35,172 bases of DNA from CAIKZJ01 sp964626015 (lineage in GTDB: Bacteria; Bacteroidota; Ignavibacteria; Tepidaquicellales; Tepidaquicellaceae). The notes beneath the pieces were generated by a model. It was given only the letters and a program-made list of their open reading frames with translations, searched no databases and was not told the origin of the DNA. Location of the stretch: NCBI GenBank assembly GCA_964626015.1, contig CAZVCC010000035.1, positions 1 through 35,172 on the forward strand. The letters run 5' to 3'. The position numbers were made by a program, and so were the translations under genes. Positions 23,590 through 32,032 of this stretch are shown in pieces (positions within the stretch are counted from its first letter, which is position 1; each line of letters opens with the position of its first letter).

Positions 23590-24975
23590 ATGGAAGACGA
23601 ATCATTCAGAGATCATCTCTCGACAGTAACACAAGAAGGTAAAAGAATCTGGATATATCCCAAAAAGCAAAAAGGAAGATTTTACACAGCAAGAACTATC
23701 GTCAGTTTCTTCCTGCTGGCATTTCTATTCATAACTCCATGGATTAAAATCGATGGACATCCGTTCATGCTTTTTAACTTCTTTGAAAGAAAGTTTATAG
23801 TCTTTGGATTAGCTTTTGGACCTCAGGACTTTTATATATTTGCAATAGGATTTATTTCGCTCTTAGTATTTGTTGTATTATTCACCGCAATATACGGACG
23901 AATATTTTGCGGATGGATATGTCCACAGACTGTTTTTATGGAAATGGTATTCAGAAAGATAGAATACTTTATAGAAGGGGATGCGGCAAAACAGCGGGCG
24001 CTCAACAAAGCACCATGGAGCGGCAAGAAGATATTTAAGAAGACGATAAAGCAATTAATATTCTTTGCAATCGCGGTGCTGATAGGAAATACATTTATGG
24101 CTTATATAGTGGGGATAGATGAAACGCTTAAAATTATCACGCACTCACCTTTTGAACATCTCTCGGGTTTTATTGCCGTAATGGTTTTTTCCGGGGTGTT
24201 CTATTACGTCTTTTCGCAATTCAGGGAACAGGCTTGTACAATCGTATGTCCTTATGGAAGACTGCAAGGGGTCTTGCTTGACCCGAACACCGTAGTAGTT
24301 GCTTATGATTACGTTAGAGGAGAACCCAGAGGAAAACTTGATAAGGAAAATCCGAATAAGAACGGGGATTGTATTGATTGCCACCTTTGCGTAGCGGTTT
24401 GTCCTACGGGTATTGATATCAGAAACGGTACGCAGCTTGAATGTGTTAACTGCACGTCTTGTATTGATGCCTGCGACTCGATAATGGACAAGATAGAAAA
24501 ACCAAGAGGGCTTATAAGATATGCTTCGATGAAAGGAATCGCCGAAAAGATTAAGTTTAAGATATCACCAAGAATTATATTATACAGCGTACTTCTTGTG
24601 CTGCTGCTGACAATATTTACAACACTATTATTTACAAGAGAAGATATAAAAGTAAACGTCCTTCGTTCACCGGGGAAGATATATCAGGAAATGCCTGATA
24701 ACAAGTTCAGCAATCTTTATCATGTTAAACTTGTGAATAATACATTTGATGAAATACCTGTGGACATAAAACTGTCTAATCCCGATGCGGAATTCCTGCT
24801 GATAGGAAAGAGTATAAGTCTTCCATCTTTAAGCGTGCAGGAATCGGAGTTTATGATACTACTGCCTAAAGAAAAGATTACGACAACTGTGATGCCGATG
24901 AATGTGCAGGTATATGCAGGCGGGAAGCTTGTGGGAGACATTAAAACAACTTTTATCGGGCCACCGAAAAACTAA
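23590..24975 (+). CDS. ccoG: CcoG, cbb3 oxidase copper/assembly ferredoxin
   Basis: A 461-residue membrane iron-sulfur protein. It is thought to reduce copper for CcoNO assembly. Visible features in order: TVTQEGKRIWIYPKKQKGRFY at the N-terminus, helices near 33-50 and 80-100, FCGWICPQTVF (106-116), helices 155-175 and 190-208, CTIVCPYGRLQG (216-227), and two ferredoxin motifs with Cys261-264-267-271 and Cys285-288-291-295. A helix (328-348) leads to a C-terminal Ig-like domain. Length and all key residues are normal for CcoG/FixG. It lies 110 bp after ccoP and 15 bp before ccoH. Confidence 0.96.
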   Translation: MEDESFRDHLSTVTQEGKRIWIYPKKQKGRFYTARTIVSFFLLAFLFITPWIKIDGHPFMLFNFFERKFIVFGLAFGPQDFYIFAIGFISLLVFVVLFTAIYGRIFCGWICPQTVFMEMVFRKIEYFIEGDAAKQRALNKAPWSGKKIFKKTIKQLIFFAIAVLIGNTFMAYIVGIDETLKIITHSPFEHLSGFIAVMVFSGVFYYVFSQFREQACTIVCPYGRLQGVLLDPNTVVVAYDYVRGEPRGKLDKENPNKNGDCIDCHLCVAVCPTGIDIRNGTQLECVNCTSCIDACDSIMDKIEKPRGLIRYASMKGIAEKIKFKISPRIILYSVLLVLLLTIFTTLLFTREDIKVNVLRSPGKIYQEMPDNKFSNLYHVKLVNNTFDEIPVDIKLSNPDAEFLLIGKSISLPSLSVQESEFMILLPKEKITTTVMPMNVQVYAGGKLVGDIKTTFIGPPKN

Positions 24976-24990
24976 AAGGAGAATCTGAAA

Positions 24991-25425
24991 TTGAACTGGG
25001 GAGTTAAAATAGTTATAGCGTTTTCTGTATTTTGTCTGGCGACAATCGGAATGGTTGTATTCTTTATGAACCAGAAGGTAGATGTAGTAACAGAAAATTA
25101 TTACGAGAAGGAGCTGAAATATCAGGAGCAGATAGATAAGATTGCAAGAACAAAAGCCCTTAAAGATACGCTTAAGATTGAAAACACGGGTAAAGAACTT
25201 ATCGTTAAATTCCCTAATGTGCCTGATAAAGTGAAGGGAAAAGATTTCATACACATGTATCGTCCTTCAGACCAGTCGATGGATGTAAAGATTCCGATAA
25301 TTACTGACTCAACAAATTCTCAGGTTGTCAGTACTGAAAGGCTTCAGAAAGGATACTGGAAGGTTCAAATAAACTGGACTTCCGGGGGAAAAGAATACTT
25401 CCATGAGAGTGCTTTCAACTTTTAG
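24991..25425 (+). CDS. ccoH: FixH/CcoH family protein
   Basis: A 144-residue protein with one N-terminal membrane helix (VKIVIAFSVFCLATIGMVVF, 5-24) followed by the family feature VDVVTENYYEKELKYQEQID (31-50) and a small beta domain ending in YWKVQINWTSGGKEYF. FixH/CcoH is needed for cbb3 assembly and stability. The start is a TTG with one of the few clear Shine-Dalgarno sequences in this window, aaaggaga, 9 nt upstream. Placement straight after ccoG supports the call. Confidence 0.9.
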   Translation: MNWGVKIVIAFSVFCLATIGMVVFFMNQKVDVVTENYYEKELKYQEQIDKIARTKALKDTLKIENTGKELIVKFPNVPDKVKGKDFIHMYRPSDQSMDVKIPIITDSTNSQVVSTERLQKGYWKVQINWTSGGKEYFHESAFNF

Positions 25426-25503
25426 TGTTGCCCGCCAAAAGGAATTAAAATACCCTTCTGATGTGTTAGATTACCTGATAAATAATTTTAAACAAAGAAC
25501 GAA

Positions 25504-26043
25504 ATGAAATTAATATATGCATTATTACTGACTATAATTATATGTTTTAACACTGCAAAGGCAGACTTCACGGTTTCTGCGGAAGTAACAAACGGGGCTG
25601 TGTTTAAAACGAGTCTGGCAGAACTTTCGGATTACTTTAAGAATATTAAAATCTATGAAAGATACTTTCCGGGAATCATATCGGTAAAAGAACTTGGAAA
25701 TAAAGAGAGTGAATGGGTGTATGAAATAGATGCACCGCTTGCTTCACCTGTAAGGATGCCGTTTACGCTTATAGAGAAAGTCTCGTCAGAAGATTACATT
25801 GTGTTTGAGACGAAGAATAAAACACCCGACTTTTTCAGATGCACGGCAAGACTTGTATCGATGGGAGAGAACGAGACGAGAATCAGCATATCAATAAAGA
25901 TAAAGATGGTAAGGGACAGCGGGGGTGATGTCCATTTTATGGCTCCGATACTCGGCGAGAAGTTCATAAGTAAAGAGATGAAGAAAGACCTTAGCGAGGC
26001 GCTTTCAACATTTCTATCGAAGTGCAAAAAGGACTTTAAATAA
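25504..26043 (+). CDS. Exported SRPBCC/START-like protein
   Basis: A 179-residue protein with a signal peptide (MKLIYALLLTIIICFNTA, cut near AKA-DF). The rest fits the SRPBCC (START-like) fold: TVSAEVTNGAVFKTSLAELSDYF as the first strand-helix, IYERYFPGIISVKELGNKESEWVYEIDAP as the middle strands, and a long C-terminal helix (KEMKKDLSEALSTFLSKCKK). This fold has a deep pocket that often binds lipids or polyketides. The fold is assigned by eye. It is separated from ccoH by 78 bp and from the ketolase gene by 6 bp, so it may handle a lipid or carotenoid with the ketolase. Confidence 0.65.
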   Translation: MKLIYALLLTIIICFNTAKADFTVSAEVTNGAVFKTSLAELSDYFKNIKIYERYFPGIISVKELGNKESEWVYEIDAPLASPVRMPFTLIEKVSSEDYIVFETKNKTPDFFRCTARLVSMGENETRISISIKIKMVRDSGGDVHFMAPILGEKFISKEMKKDLSEALSTFLSKCKKDFK

Positions 26044-26049
26044 ACGTAC

Positions 26050-26718
26050 ATGGGTATACTTGCGGCGGTTACTATAATAACCTTGTGGGCATCACATCTG
26101 CTCTATTCTCTTAAATATTCTGAGGTGAATTTTACTTCACCTCTTTTTTATTTACATGTTTTAATTCAGGGGTATCTGTTTACGGGGCTGTTTATAACGG
26201 CGCACGATGCAATGCATGGCACGGTATCACGAAACAAAACCATCAATAAATTTACGGGTGTGCTGACGACATTCCTGTTCGCGGGATTGTCTTACGGTAA
26301 ACTATTGAAGAACCACAAGCTACACCACATACATTCAGGTACGGCAGAAGACCCTGATTACAGCGGAAAGAGCCAGAATTTCTTTGTATGGTTTGCGAAG
26401 TTTTTCATGAAGTATGTATCTATATATCAGATAATAATAGTTGGTATAAACTTTAACGTACTTAAATATTTCTTCTCAGAAATTTCAGTATGGTTTTATT
26501 ATGTAGTGCCAGCTTTTCTGGGGACGCTGCAGCTATTTTATTTCGGAACATACAGACCTCACAAACTACCTCACACAGAAGAAATGATGCCGCACAATGC
26601 AAGGACGCTGAAAGCAAATCACTTTTGGGCTATGCTTTCTTGCTACTTTTTCGGATACCACAGCGAGCACCACGCCGGACCACACATACCCTGGTGGCAG
26701 TTATACAAGACAAAATAA
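26050..26718 (+). CDS. crtW: CrtW-type beta-carotene ketolase (fatty acid desaturase superfamily)
   Basis: A 222-residue membrane di-iron oxygenase. The His motifs are HDAMH (52-56), HKLHHIHSG (89-97) and YHSEHHAGPHIPWWQL (203-218), with supporting FGTYRPH (165-171) and PHNAR (181-185). These are the CrtW motifs, so the enzyme probably adds keto groups to beta-ionone rings. Members are usually ~240-260 residues; this one is slightly short at the N-terminus. No crtB, crtI or crtY is in the window. It follows the SRPBCC-like gene by 6 bp in the cbb3 gene run. A terminator-like hairpin lies in codons 25-33. Confidence 0.87.
   Translation: MGILAAVTIITLWASHLLYSLKYSEVNFTSPLFYLHVLIQGYLFTGLFITAHDAMHGTVSRNKTINKFTGVLTTFLFAGLSYGKLLKNHKLHHIHSGTAEDPDYSGKSQNFFVWFAKFFMKYVSIYQIIIVGINFNVLKYFFSEISVWFYYVVPAFLGTLQLFYFGTYRPHKLPHTEEMMPHNARTLKANHFWAMLSCYFFGYHSEHHAGPHIPWWQLYKTK
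26122..26149 (+). terminator. Terminator-like hairpin inside the 5' coding part of crtW
   Basis: gaggtgaa (26122-26129) and ttcacctc (26136-26143) form a perfect 8-bp stem with a ttttac loop and a direct T6 run (26144-26149). It lies ~72-100 nt after the start codon and is the best-formed terminator-like site in this half of the window. It could act as a translation-coupled attenuator, or it could be chance in AT-rich coding sequence. Confidence 0.6.
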
Positions 26719-27645
26719 GCATATTTTTGACCTATCAGAAGCCGAGCAAGGTACTGTTGACCTAATTTTAGGGCTAATTTAAGACCAAGATGAGCGCAAG
26801 ATAACTGGGTTTGTAGTGGATTTAGACTGGGTTTTATCCGAAAAGAAAATAAAGGCGTGTTATTATATAGAGTTATAACCTTGCAGTTAACGGGGGGCAT
26901 AGAGCAAACTGATAATGCGGGTTTTATGCCGTTAAAAACAAACCTTTTACAATATCTCAAAAATATAAGTTAAAGTAAAGACAACAAGAAATAATAATTT
27001 AATATTTTTGACAACAAAATACTTAAAAAGAATTCGAAAAATTTATAAAAGAGAAAAGATATTTAACGCAATGGTCGCGAAGAAGGCCCCGAGGTCTCGG
27101 GGTAGACGTCGGTTGCAAAGAAAAAAATGTCTTACCACTGAGGACACTGAGGTCACGGCGTAGCCAATGGCTACAAACAAAATAAAGACAAACATTAACA
27201 AAGAATTTAACCGCAGAGTGCGCAGAGAACGCAAAGAAAAAAATCTATATAATTGTTTTAGTAAATATTTAAAGCAAGGGTCGCAAAGAAGACCCCGAGG
27301 TCTCGGGGTAACGTCGAGCGCAGAGAACAGATACTGAAACAAGAGAGAGAATTTTTAACGCAAAGCACGCAAAGGAAGCCCCGAGGTCTCGGGGTAGACG
27401 TCGGTCGCAAAGAGAGCATAATTGTTTTTATTTTATAATAATTTGTTTTTATTACACATTTTAAAAAGATAGTTACACAAAGAAGAGAAATTTTTAAAGG
27501 ATAATTTTTAGGGGGGGGGGAAATGAATTTTAACTGCACGGGAGGGGGCGGAAGAATTGGAAGATTGATAATACATTTTAAATTAATAAAATTTAGAATA
27601 TTTTTTGAGAAACATTAGAATATTTTTTAGAAACAAAGATAAAAC
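26719..27645. repeat. 927-bp intergenic region: plain half, then base repeats with GC palindromes
   Basis: 26719-27050 shows nothing recognisable. From 27061 the spacer is built of base repeats: ttaacgcaatggtcgcgaag, ttaaccgcagagtgcgcaga (27208-27238) and ttaacgcaaagcacgcaaag. The element ccccgaggtctcgggg, followed by tagacgtcgg or a close variant (taacgtcgag in the second), sits within them at 27087-27102, 27293-27308 and 27379-27394. A hairpin gtagcc-aat-ggctac lies around 27160-27175. A run of ten G starts at 27511. The last ~100 bp are AT-rich and should hold the promoter of the peptidase gene. Confidence 0.85.
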
Positions 27646-29829
27646 ATGAGAGAATTTGTAAAACAAGGATTAGTACTTTTACTTTTCATACTATCTGCAA
27701 CGGCGGTTATTTCGCAGGACAAGGAAATAACGCTTGAAGCAATTTTTATAGACTCAGAGTTTACGCCTGAAGGGGCGGGAACATACAATTCGATGAAGGA
27801 TGGTAATTATTACTCATCGATGGATAAAGACAAGAACATTAATGTGTATGATTACGAAACGGGAGCTTTAAAGTCCAAAGTAATGGATGGAGCTTCATTT
27901 ATAGCAGCAACGGGAAAGGAAAAGATTTCAATAAGGGACTATAAGTTTTCGGCGGAGGAATCGAAAATTCTTGTGTCGGCTGATATGGAAAGGATTTACA
28001 GAACATCTTTCATTGCTGATTATTATGTTTGGGATGTTAAAAGCGGAAAGACGATTAAAATTACGAAGGATGCGAAGGCGCAGTTAGCTGAATTTTCTCC
28101 TGACGGGAATAAAGTGCTTTACATACAGAACAACAATATATACATATACAATATACAGGATGGAAAAATCACGCAGGTTACAAATGATGGAAAGAAGAAC
28201 GCAATAATAAACGGAACGTCGGACTGGGTTTACGAAGAAGAGCTGGGACTTTCGAAAGCATTCAGCTGGTCGGCAGACAGCAGGTTAGTTGCATACATGA
28301 AATTTGATGAGTCGAAGGTGAAGGAGATGAACCTTACTTTTTATAATGATTTATATCCGAGCGAGTTTTCTTACAAATATCCAAAAGCGGGAGAAGAAAA
28401 TTCCGTAGTGACAGTATGGGTGTATGAGGTTGAGAACGGCAAGACTGTGAAGGCAGATATAGGAAGCAACACAGACCAGTACATTCCGAGAATAAAATTC
28501 ACGCCTGATAACAACACACTTTCGATAATAAGACTAAACAGATTACAGAATAAGCTTGACATACTTTTTGCGGATGCGAGAACAGGAAAGTCGGAGGTTG
28601 TATTTACGGAAGAGGCGAAGTATTACATAAGCGAATCATATGACCTTACATTTTTAAAAGACGGGAGATTTTTAAGGATGAGCGACAAAGACGGGTGGGC
28701 GCACATATACCTTCACGAAAAGAACGGACGGATAAAGAATCAGGTTACGAAAGGAAATTTTGAAGTATCTGAATTAAAAGGAGCGGATGAAGAAGCGGGA
28801 ACGGTTTACTACACGGCGTACAGTGCTGACGGAATAGATAGAGACCTCTTTATTGTAAACCTTGACGGAACGGGGAAGAAGCAGCTTTCGTACAAAGACG
28901 GGTTTAACAATGCGAGCTTCAGTTCGGAGTTTAAGTATTATATTTTAAGTCATTCGGATGCGAACACACCGGGTTCATATGAGCTAAAACGAAAAGACGG
29001 GACGCTTGTAAAAATGCTTGATGACAATCGGGCGATGGCGGACAAGATGAAGGAATACAATTTTGTGCCGATGGAGATTTTTAAATTTAAGACTTCGGAT
29101 AATGTTGAGCTAAACGGATGGATAATGAAACCGCATAACATTCAATCGGATAAGAAGTATCCTGTTTTAATGTATGTTTACGGAGGACCGGGTTCGCAGT
29201 CGGTCAGAAACGGTTTTGACGGGTTTGGAAATCCATGGCATCAGATGCTTTGCCAGAAAGGATATGTGGTTGCCTGCGTTGACGGGCGGGGCACGGGCGG
29301 AAAAGGAACAGAGTTCGAGAAACAGGTTTACGGAAAGATGGGTAAGCTTGAATTAAATGACCAGATAGAGGGTGCGAAATATTTAGCAACACTTCCTTAT
29401 GTTGACAAAGACAGAATAGGAATATGGGGGTGGAGTTTCGGAGGTTACATGTCGGCGCTGGCGATTACAGCGGGTGCGGATTATTTTAAGACAGCGGTAT
29501 CGGTAGCACCAGTAACAAACTTCAGATATTACGACAATATTTATACGGAAAGATATCTTGGGTTACCAAAGGACAATCCGTCGGGATATGATGATAATGC
29601 GCCGACGAGTCATGCTGATAAGTTAAAAGGCAATCTGCTGATTGTTCACGGTTCGACAGACGATAACGTTCATTATCAGAATACGATGGAGTTTGTGAAT
29701 GCATTAATAAAAGCAAATAAGCAATTTGAGATGCAGATATATCCGAACAGAAATCATAACATAGGCGGCGGCAATGCAAGGTATCATTTGTTTAAGAGAA
29801 TAACTGAATATCTATTAAGAAATTTATAG
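27646..29829 (+). CDS. DPP-IV-type S9 family dipeptidyl peptidase
   Basis: A 727-residue exported serine peptidase with a signal peptide (ends near VIS-QD). Residues ~40-470 form the eight-bladed propeller. DWVYEEEL (193-200) is the Glu motif that binds the substrate N-terminus in DPP-IV. The C-terminal alpha/beta-hydrolase has GGPGSQSV (513-520), GRGTGGKG, nucleophile Ser597 in GWSFGGY, Asp672 in GSTDDNVH and His704 in YPNRNHNI, so the triad is complete. It should release dipeptides (often X-Pro) from peptides in the periplasm or outside. Length is normal for S9B. The AmrS gene starts 6 bp after the stop, suggesting cotranscription. Confidence 0.95.
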   Translation: MREFVKQGLVLLLFILSATAVISQDKEITLEAIFIDSEFTPEGAGTYNSMKDGNYYSSMDKDKNINVYDYETGALKSKVMDGASFIAATGKEKISIRDYKFSAEESKILVSADMERIYRTSFIADYYVWDVKSGKTIKITKDAKAQLAEFSPDGNKVLYIQNNNIYIYNIQDGKITQVTNDGKKNAIINGTSDWVYEEELGLSKAFSWSADSRLVAYMKFDESKVKEMNLTFYNDLYPSEFSYKYPKAGEENSVVTVWVYEVENGKTVKADIGSNTDQYIPRIKFTPDNNTLSIIRLNRLQNKLDILFADARTGKSEVVFTEEAKYYISESYDLTFLKDGRFLRMSDKDGWAHIYLHEKNGRIKNQVTKGNFEVSELKGADEEAGTVYYTAYSADGIDRDLFIVNLDGTGKKQLSYKDGFNNASFSSEFKYYILSHSDANTPGSYELKRKDGTLVKMLDDNRAMADKMKEYNFVPMEIFKFKTSDNVELNGWIMKPHNIQSDKKYPVLMYVYGGPGSQSVRNGFDGFGNPWHQMLCQKGYVVACVDGRGTGGKGTEFEKQVYGKMGKLELNDQIEGAKYLATLPYVDKDRIGIWGWSFGGYMSALAITAGADYFKTAVSVAPVTNFRYYDNIYTERYLGLPKDNPSGYDDNAPTSHADKLKGNLLIVHGSTDDNVHYQNTMEFVNALIKANKQFEMQIYPNRNHNIGGGNARYHLFKRITEYLLRNL

Positions 29830-29835
29830 GAAGAA

Positions 29836-30699
29836 ATGAGAGAGGCGGCTTTTTATATAGCTGAAACGAGCGGAAGAGTAAGGTGTTTGCTTTGTCCGAA
29901 AGAATGCAGCATATCCGAGAACAAGACGGGAGTTTGCGGAGTAAGGGAAAATGTAAACGGGAAACTGTACACGTTAGCTCACTCGAAGCCTGTAGCGATT
30001 CACCTCGACCCGATTGAGAAGAAGCCCTTGTACCATTTTTATCCCGGAGAGGTAATACTATCAGTCGGGACGTACGGGTGCAACCTTGACTGCAAGTTCT
30101 GTCAGAATCATGACATCAGTCAGGATTTCGGAACGGAATCGTTTGAAAGCATAAAAGAGGTTTCGCCGAAGGAGATAATTAATCTGTGCAAGGAACGGGG
30201 TTATAAATTTTTAGCTTTCACTTACAATGAGCCGACGATATTTTTCGAGTATATGTTAGATATTGCGGTACTTTGCAAGAGCAACGACATTAAAACGGTG
30301 GTGGTATCGAACGGACAAATAAATCCAGAGCCGTTTGAAATACTTGTTGAATACATTGATGCGTTTAACATAGATTTGAAATCGTTTAATTCTGACTTTT
30401 ATAAGAAAATATGCGGAGGGGAAATTGAAACGACGAAGCAAACGATTGAAGCGATAGTGAGGCACGGGAAACATCTTGAGGTAACATTTTTGCTGATAAA
30501 GGGATTGAATGACGACGAGGAAGAGTTCGGGCAAATGTGCGGCTATCTTGCCGGGCTTGATAAGAATATTGTGCTGCATATATCGAGGGCGTTTCCGAGG
30601 TACAAGCTTGATTTTGAAGTGACGCCGAAGGAGTTGATGAATAGGTTTTATAAGATTGGGAAGATGCATTTGAATTATGTGTATAAGGGGAATGTATAA
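29836..30699 (+). CDS. amrS: AmmeMemoRadiSam system radical SAM enzyme, short C-terminus
   Basis: A 287-residue radical SAM protein. The cluster motif is CNLDCKFC (82-89), preceded by GTYG and followed by QNHDISQ. An N-terminal Cys set (C17, C20, C24, C34 in CLLCPKEC and GVCG) is typical of AmrS. Further core parts are FTYNEPTIF, IDAFNIDLKSF and VTFLLIKGLND. Members usually run to ~330-350 residues, where YVY-GNV is followed by a Cys-containing tail (ENTYCPxC type). Here the stop comes right after YVYKGNV, and the sequence past it turns into spacer repeats. It works with Memo and AMMECR1 proteins, both encoded downstream. Reaction still unsettled. A Shine-Dalgarno-like aggaa precedes the ATG. 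Confidence 0.92.
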   Translation: MREAAFYIAETSGRVRCLLCPKECSISENKTGVCGVRENVNGKLYTLAHSKPVAIHLDPIEKKPLYHFYPGEVILSVGTYGCNLDCKFCQNHDISQDFGTESFESIKEVSPKEIINLCKERGYKFLAFTYNEPTIFFEYMLDIAVLCKSNDIKTVVVSNGQINPEPFEILVEYIDAFNIDLKSFNSDFYKKICGGEIETTKQTIEAIVRHGKHLEVTFLLIKGLNDDEEEFGQMCGYLAGLDKNIVLHISRAFPRYKLDFEVTPKELMNRFYKIGKMHLNYVYKGNV

Positions 30700-31227
30700 G
30701 AGGTGCACACAGATTGCAGAAAGGGACACGGGGAAGAAAGAGCGACAGACAAAGAAGAACATTAGAACAGATTTAACCATTCGCCGCGGCGAATCCGCCT
30801 CGGCGGACTCGCACACAGAGGGCACAGAGAAGAAATGCTAAAACAAGAAAGAGAATTTAAACGCAGAGGACCCAGAGAGCGCAGAGAACTAGCTCTAAAA
30901 TACGAAAGATGAAATGAATTTAACGCAAGGGTCGCAAAGAAGGCCCCGAGGTCTCGGGGTAGACGACGAGCACAGAGAACAAATGCTAAAACAAGAAAGA
31001 GAATTTTAGCGTCTGCCAAGGAGTTTGTCTTAGAACTTAGATTTTGTAACAAAAGCAAATAAAGAACATTGAAAACGGGTTAGATCCCCGCCAAAAGCAC
31101 GCGGGGATGACAGCGGGGGGAATAGAGAGACTGCTCCCACAAATTGCACAAAGGAGCACAAATAAAATAAATGAGAGAAAATAAATTGGGGAAAATTAAA
31201 TTGGGAGAAATTAAATTGGGAGAAATA
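30700..31227. repeat. Repeat spacer with adjacent palindromes and 15-bp tandem units
   Basis: 30772-30832 reads tttaacca, then palindromes attcgccgcggcgaat (30779-30794) and tccgcctcggcgga (30794-30807), then cacacagagggcacagagaa. A base repeat without palindrome follows at 30856-30889. ttaacgcaagggtcgcaaag then leads to ccccgaggtctcgggg (30944-30959). At 31084-31108 atccccgc and gcggggat form an 8-bp stem. Three 15-bp units of the type aaattgggagaaatt fill 31183-31227, just before the next start codon. No gene is seen. Confidence 0.88.
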
Positions 31228-32031
31228 ATGAGAAAATATTTTAGAGTATTAATTACGCTGCTGTTTGTTCCGCTGCTATTATCGTTTAACTGCGGAGAGA
31301 CAAACAGCAAAGACAATAAAGTATCGGGAAATGCAGAGCGGAAGCAGGATTCCACGAAAAAGGATTCGGGGCTTCAGAAGCTTGTGAAGGCATATCCGGA
31401 CTTTTTGGAAAAGGGTGAAGATAATAAGTTATACTGGAAAGACGGGACGGTAATGACGTATGATGACGGAATTGAAAAGGACTTTGAAGAAATGCTTGAC
31501 AATCCTGATTTAGAAGATATGTTTACACCGGAGTATATAGCGGGACCGGATTGGGGAGAGCCGCCGCCTGTTAACAGCGACCCGGGAAGAATAAGGTACG
31601 AGCCGTTTTTTGCGAAGATGTACGGAAGTTCACAATCGGAAGTTTCGAAGAGCTTAACAACAATCAGCTGGTTCGGAACAAGGGTGCAGGTCAGCACGGT
31701 AAATAATGTTGATGAGAAATTAACGGCAGTTATGGAAGACCTTGAAAAGCTGCCCGAAAAATTTCACAAATATTTTAAGAAGACAGCGGGTACATTCAAT
31801 TACAGAAAAATTGCAGGTACTAACAGGATGAGCACCCACTCATACGCGATAGCGATTGATATCAACACAGATTACTCAGATTACTGGCGCTGGGACAAAT
31901 CGATGAAATACAAGAACAGAATACCTTATGAAGTGGCGGAGGTGTTCGAAAAGCACGGGTTTATCTGGGGAGCAAAATGGTATCACTACGATACGATGCA
32001 TTTTGAATACAGACCAGAATTATTAAACTAA
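31228..32031 (+). CDS. M15 family D-Ala-D-Ala carboxypeptidase-like lipoprotein
   Basis: The start is placed at the ATG giving MRKYFRVLITLLFVPLLL and a lipobox-like SFNC. A frame extension to 31171 would add 19 residues that merely translate a 15-bp tandem repeat (KLGEI units), and the last unit supplies a gggag ribosome site. After a charged linker, the C-terminal half is an M15 peptidase: MSTHSYAIAIDIN contains the first zinc ligands (His and Asp), and WYHYDTMHFEYRPELL has the final His ligand motif. It should cut peptidoglycan stem peptides in the periplasm. It ends 1 nt before the Memo-AMMECR1 gene, so the two are cotranscribed. Confidence 0.88.
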   Translation: MRKYFRVLITLLFVPLLLSFNCGETNSKDNKVSGNAERKQDSTKKDSGLQKLVKAYPDFLEKGEDNKLYWKDGTVMTYDDGIEKDFEEMLDNPDLEDMFTPEYIAGPDWGEPPPVNSDPGRIRYEPFFAKMYGSSQSEVSKSLTTISWFGTRVQVSTVNNVDEKLTAVMEDLEKLPEKFHKYFKKTAGTFNYRKIAGTNRMSTHSYAIAIDINTDYSDYWRWDKSMKYKNRIPYEVAEVFEKHGFIWGAKWYHYDTMHFEYRPELLN

Positions 32032-32032
32032 T

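Noticed and set aside
27043..27539. Open frames on the minus strand in the 27-kb spacer
   Set aside because: Their peptides (RPRGLLC, SLRTLRLN, LPRDLG) are translated base repeats and palindromes, recurring in other repeat spacers.
31171..31227. N-terminal extension of the M15 lipoprotein
   Set aside because: The added residues are the translation of a 15-bp tandem repeat and would place the lipoprotein signal internally.
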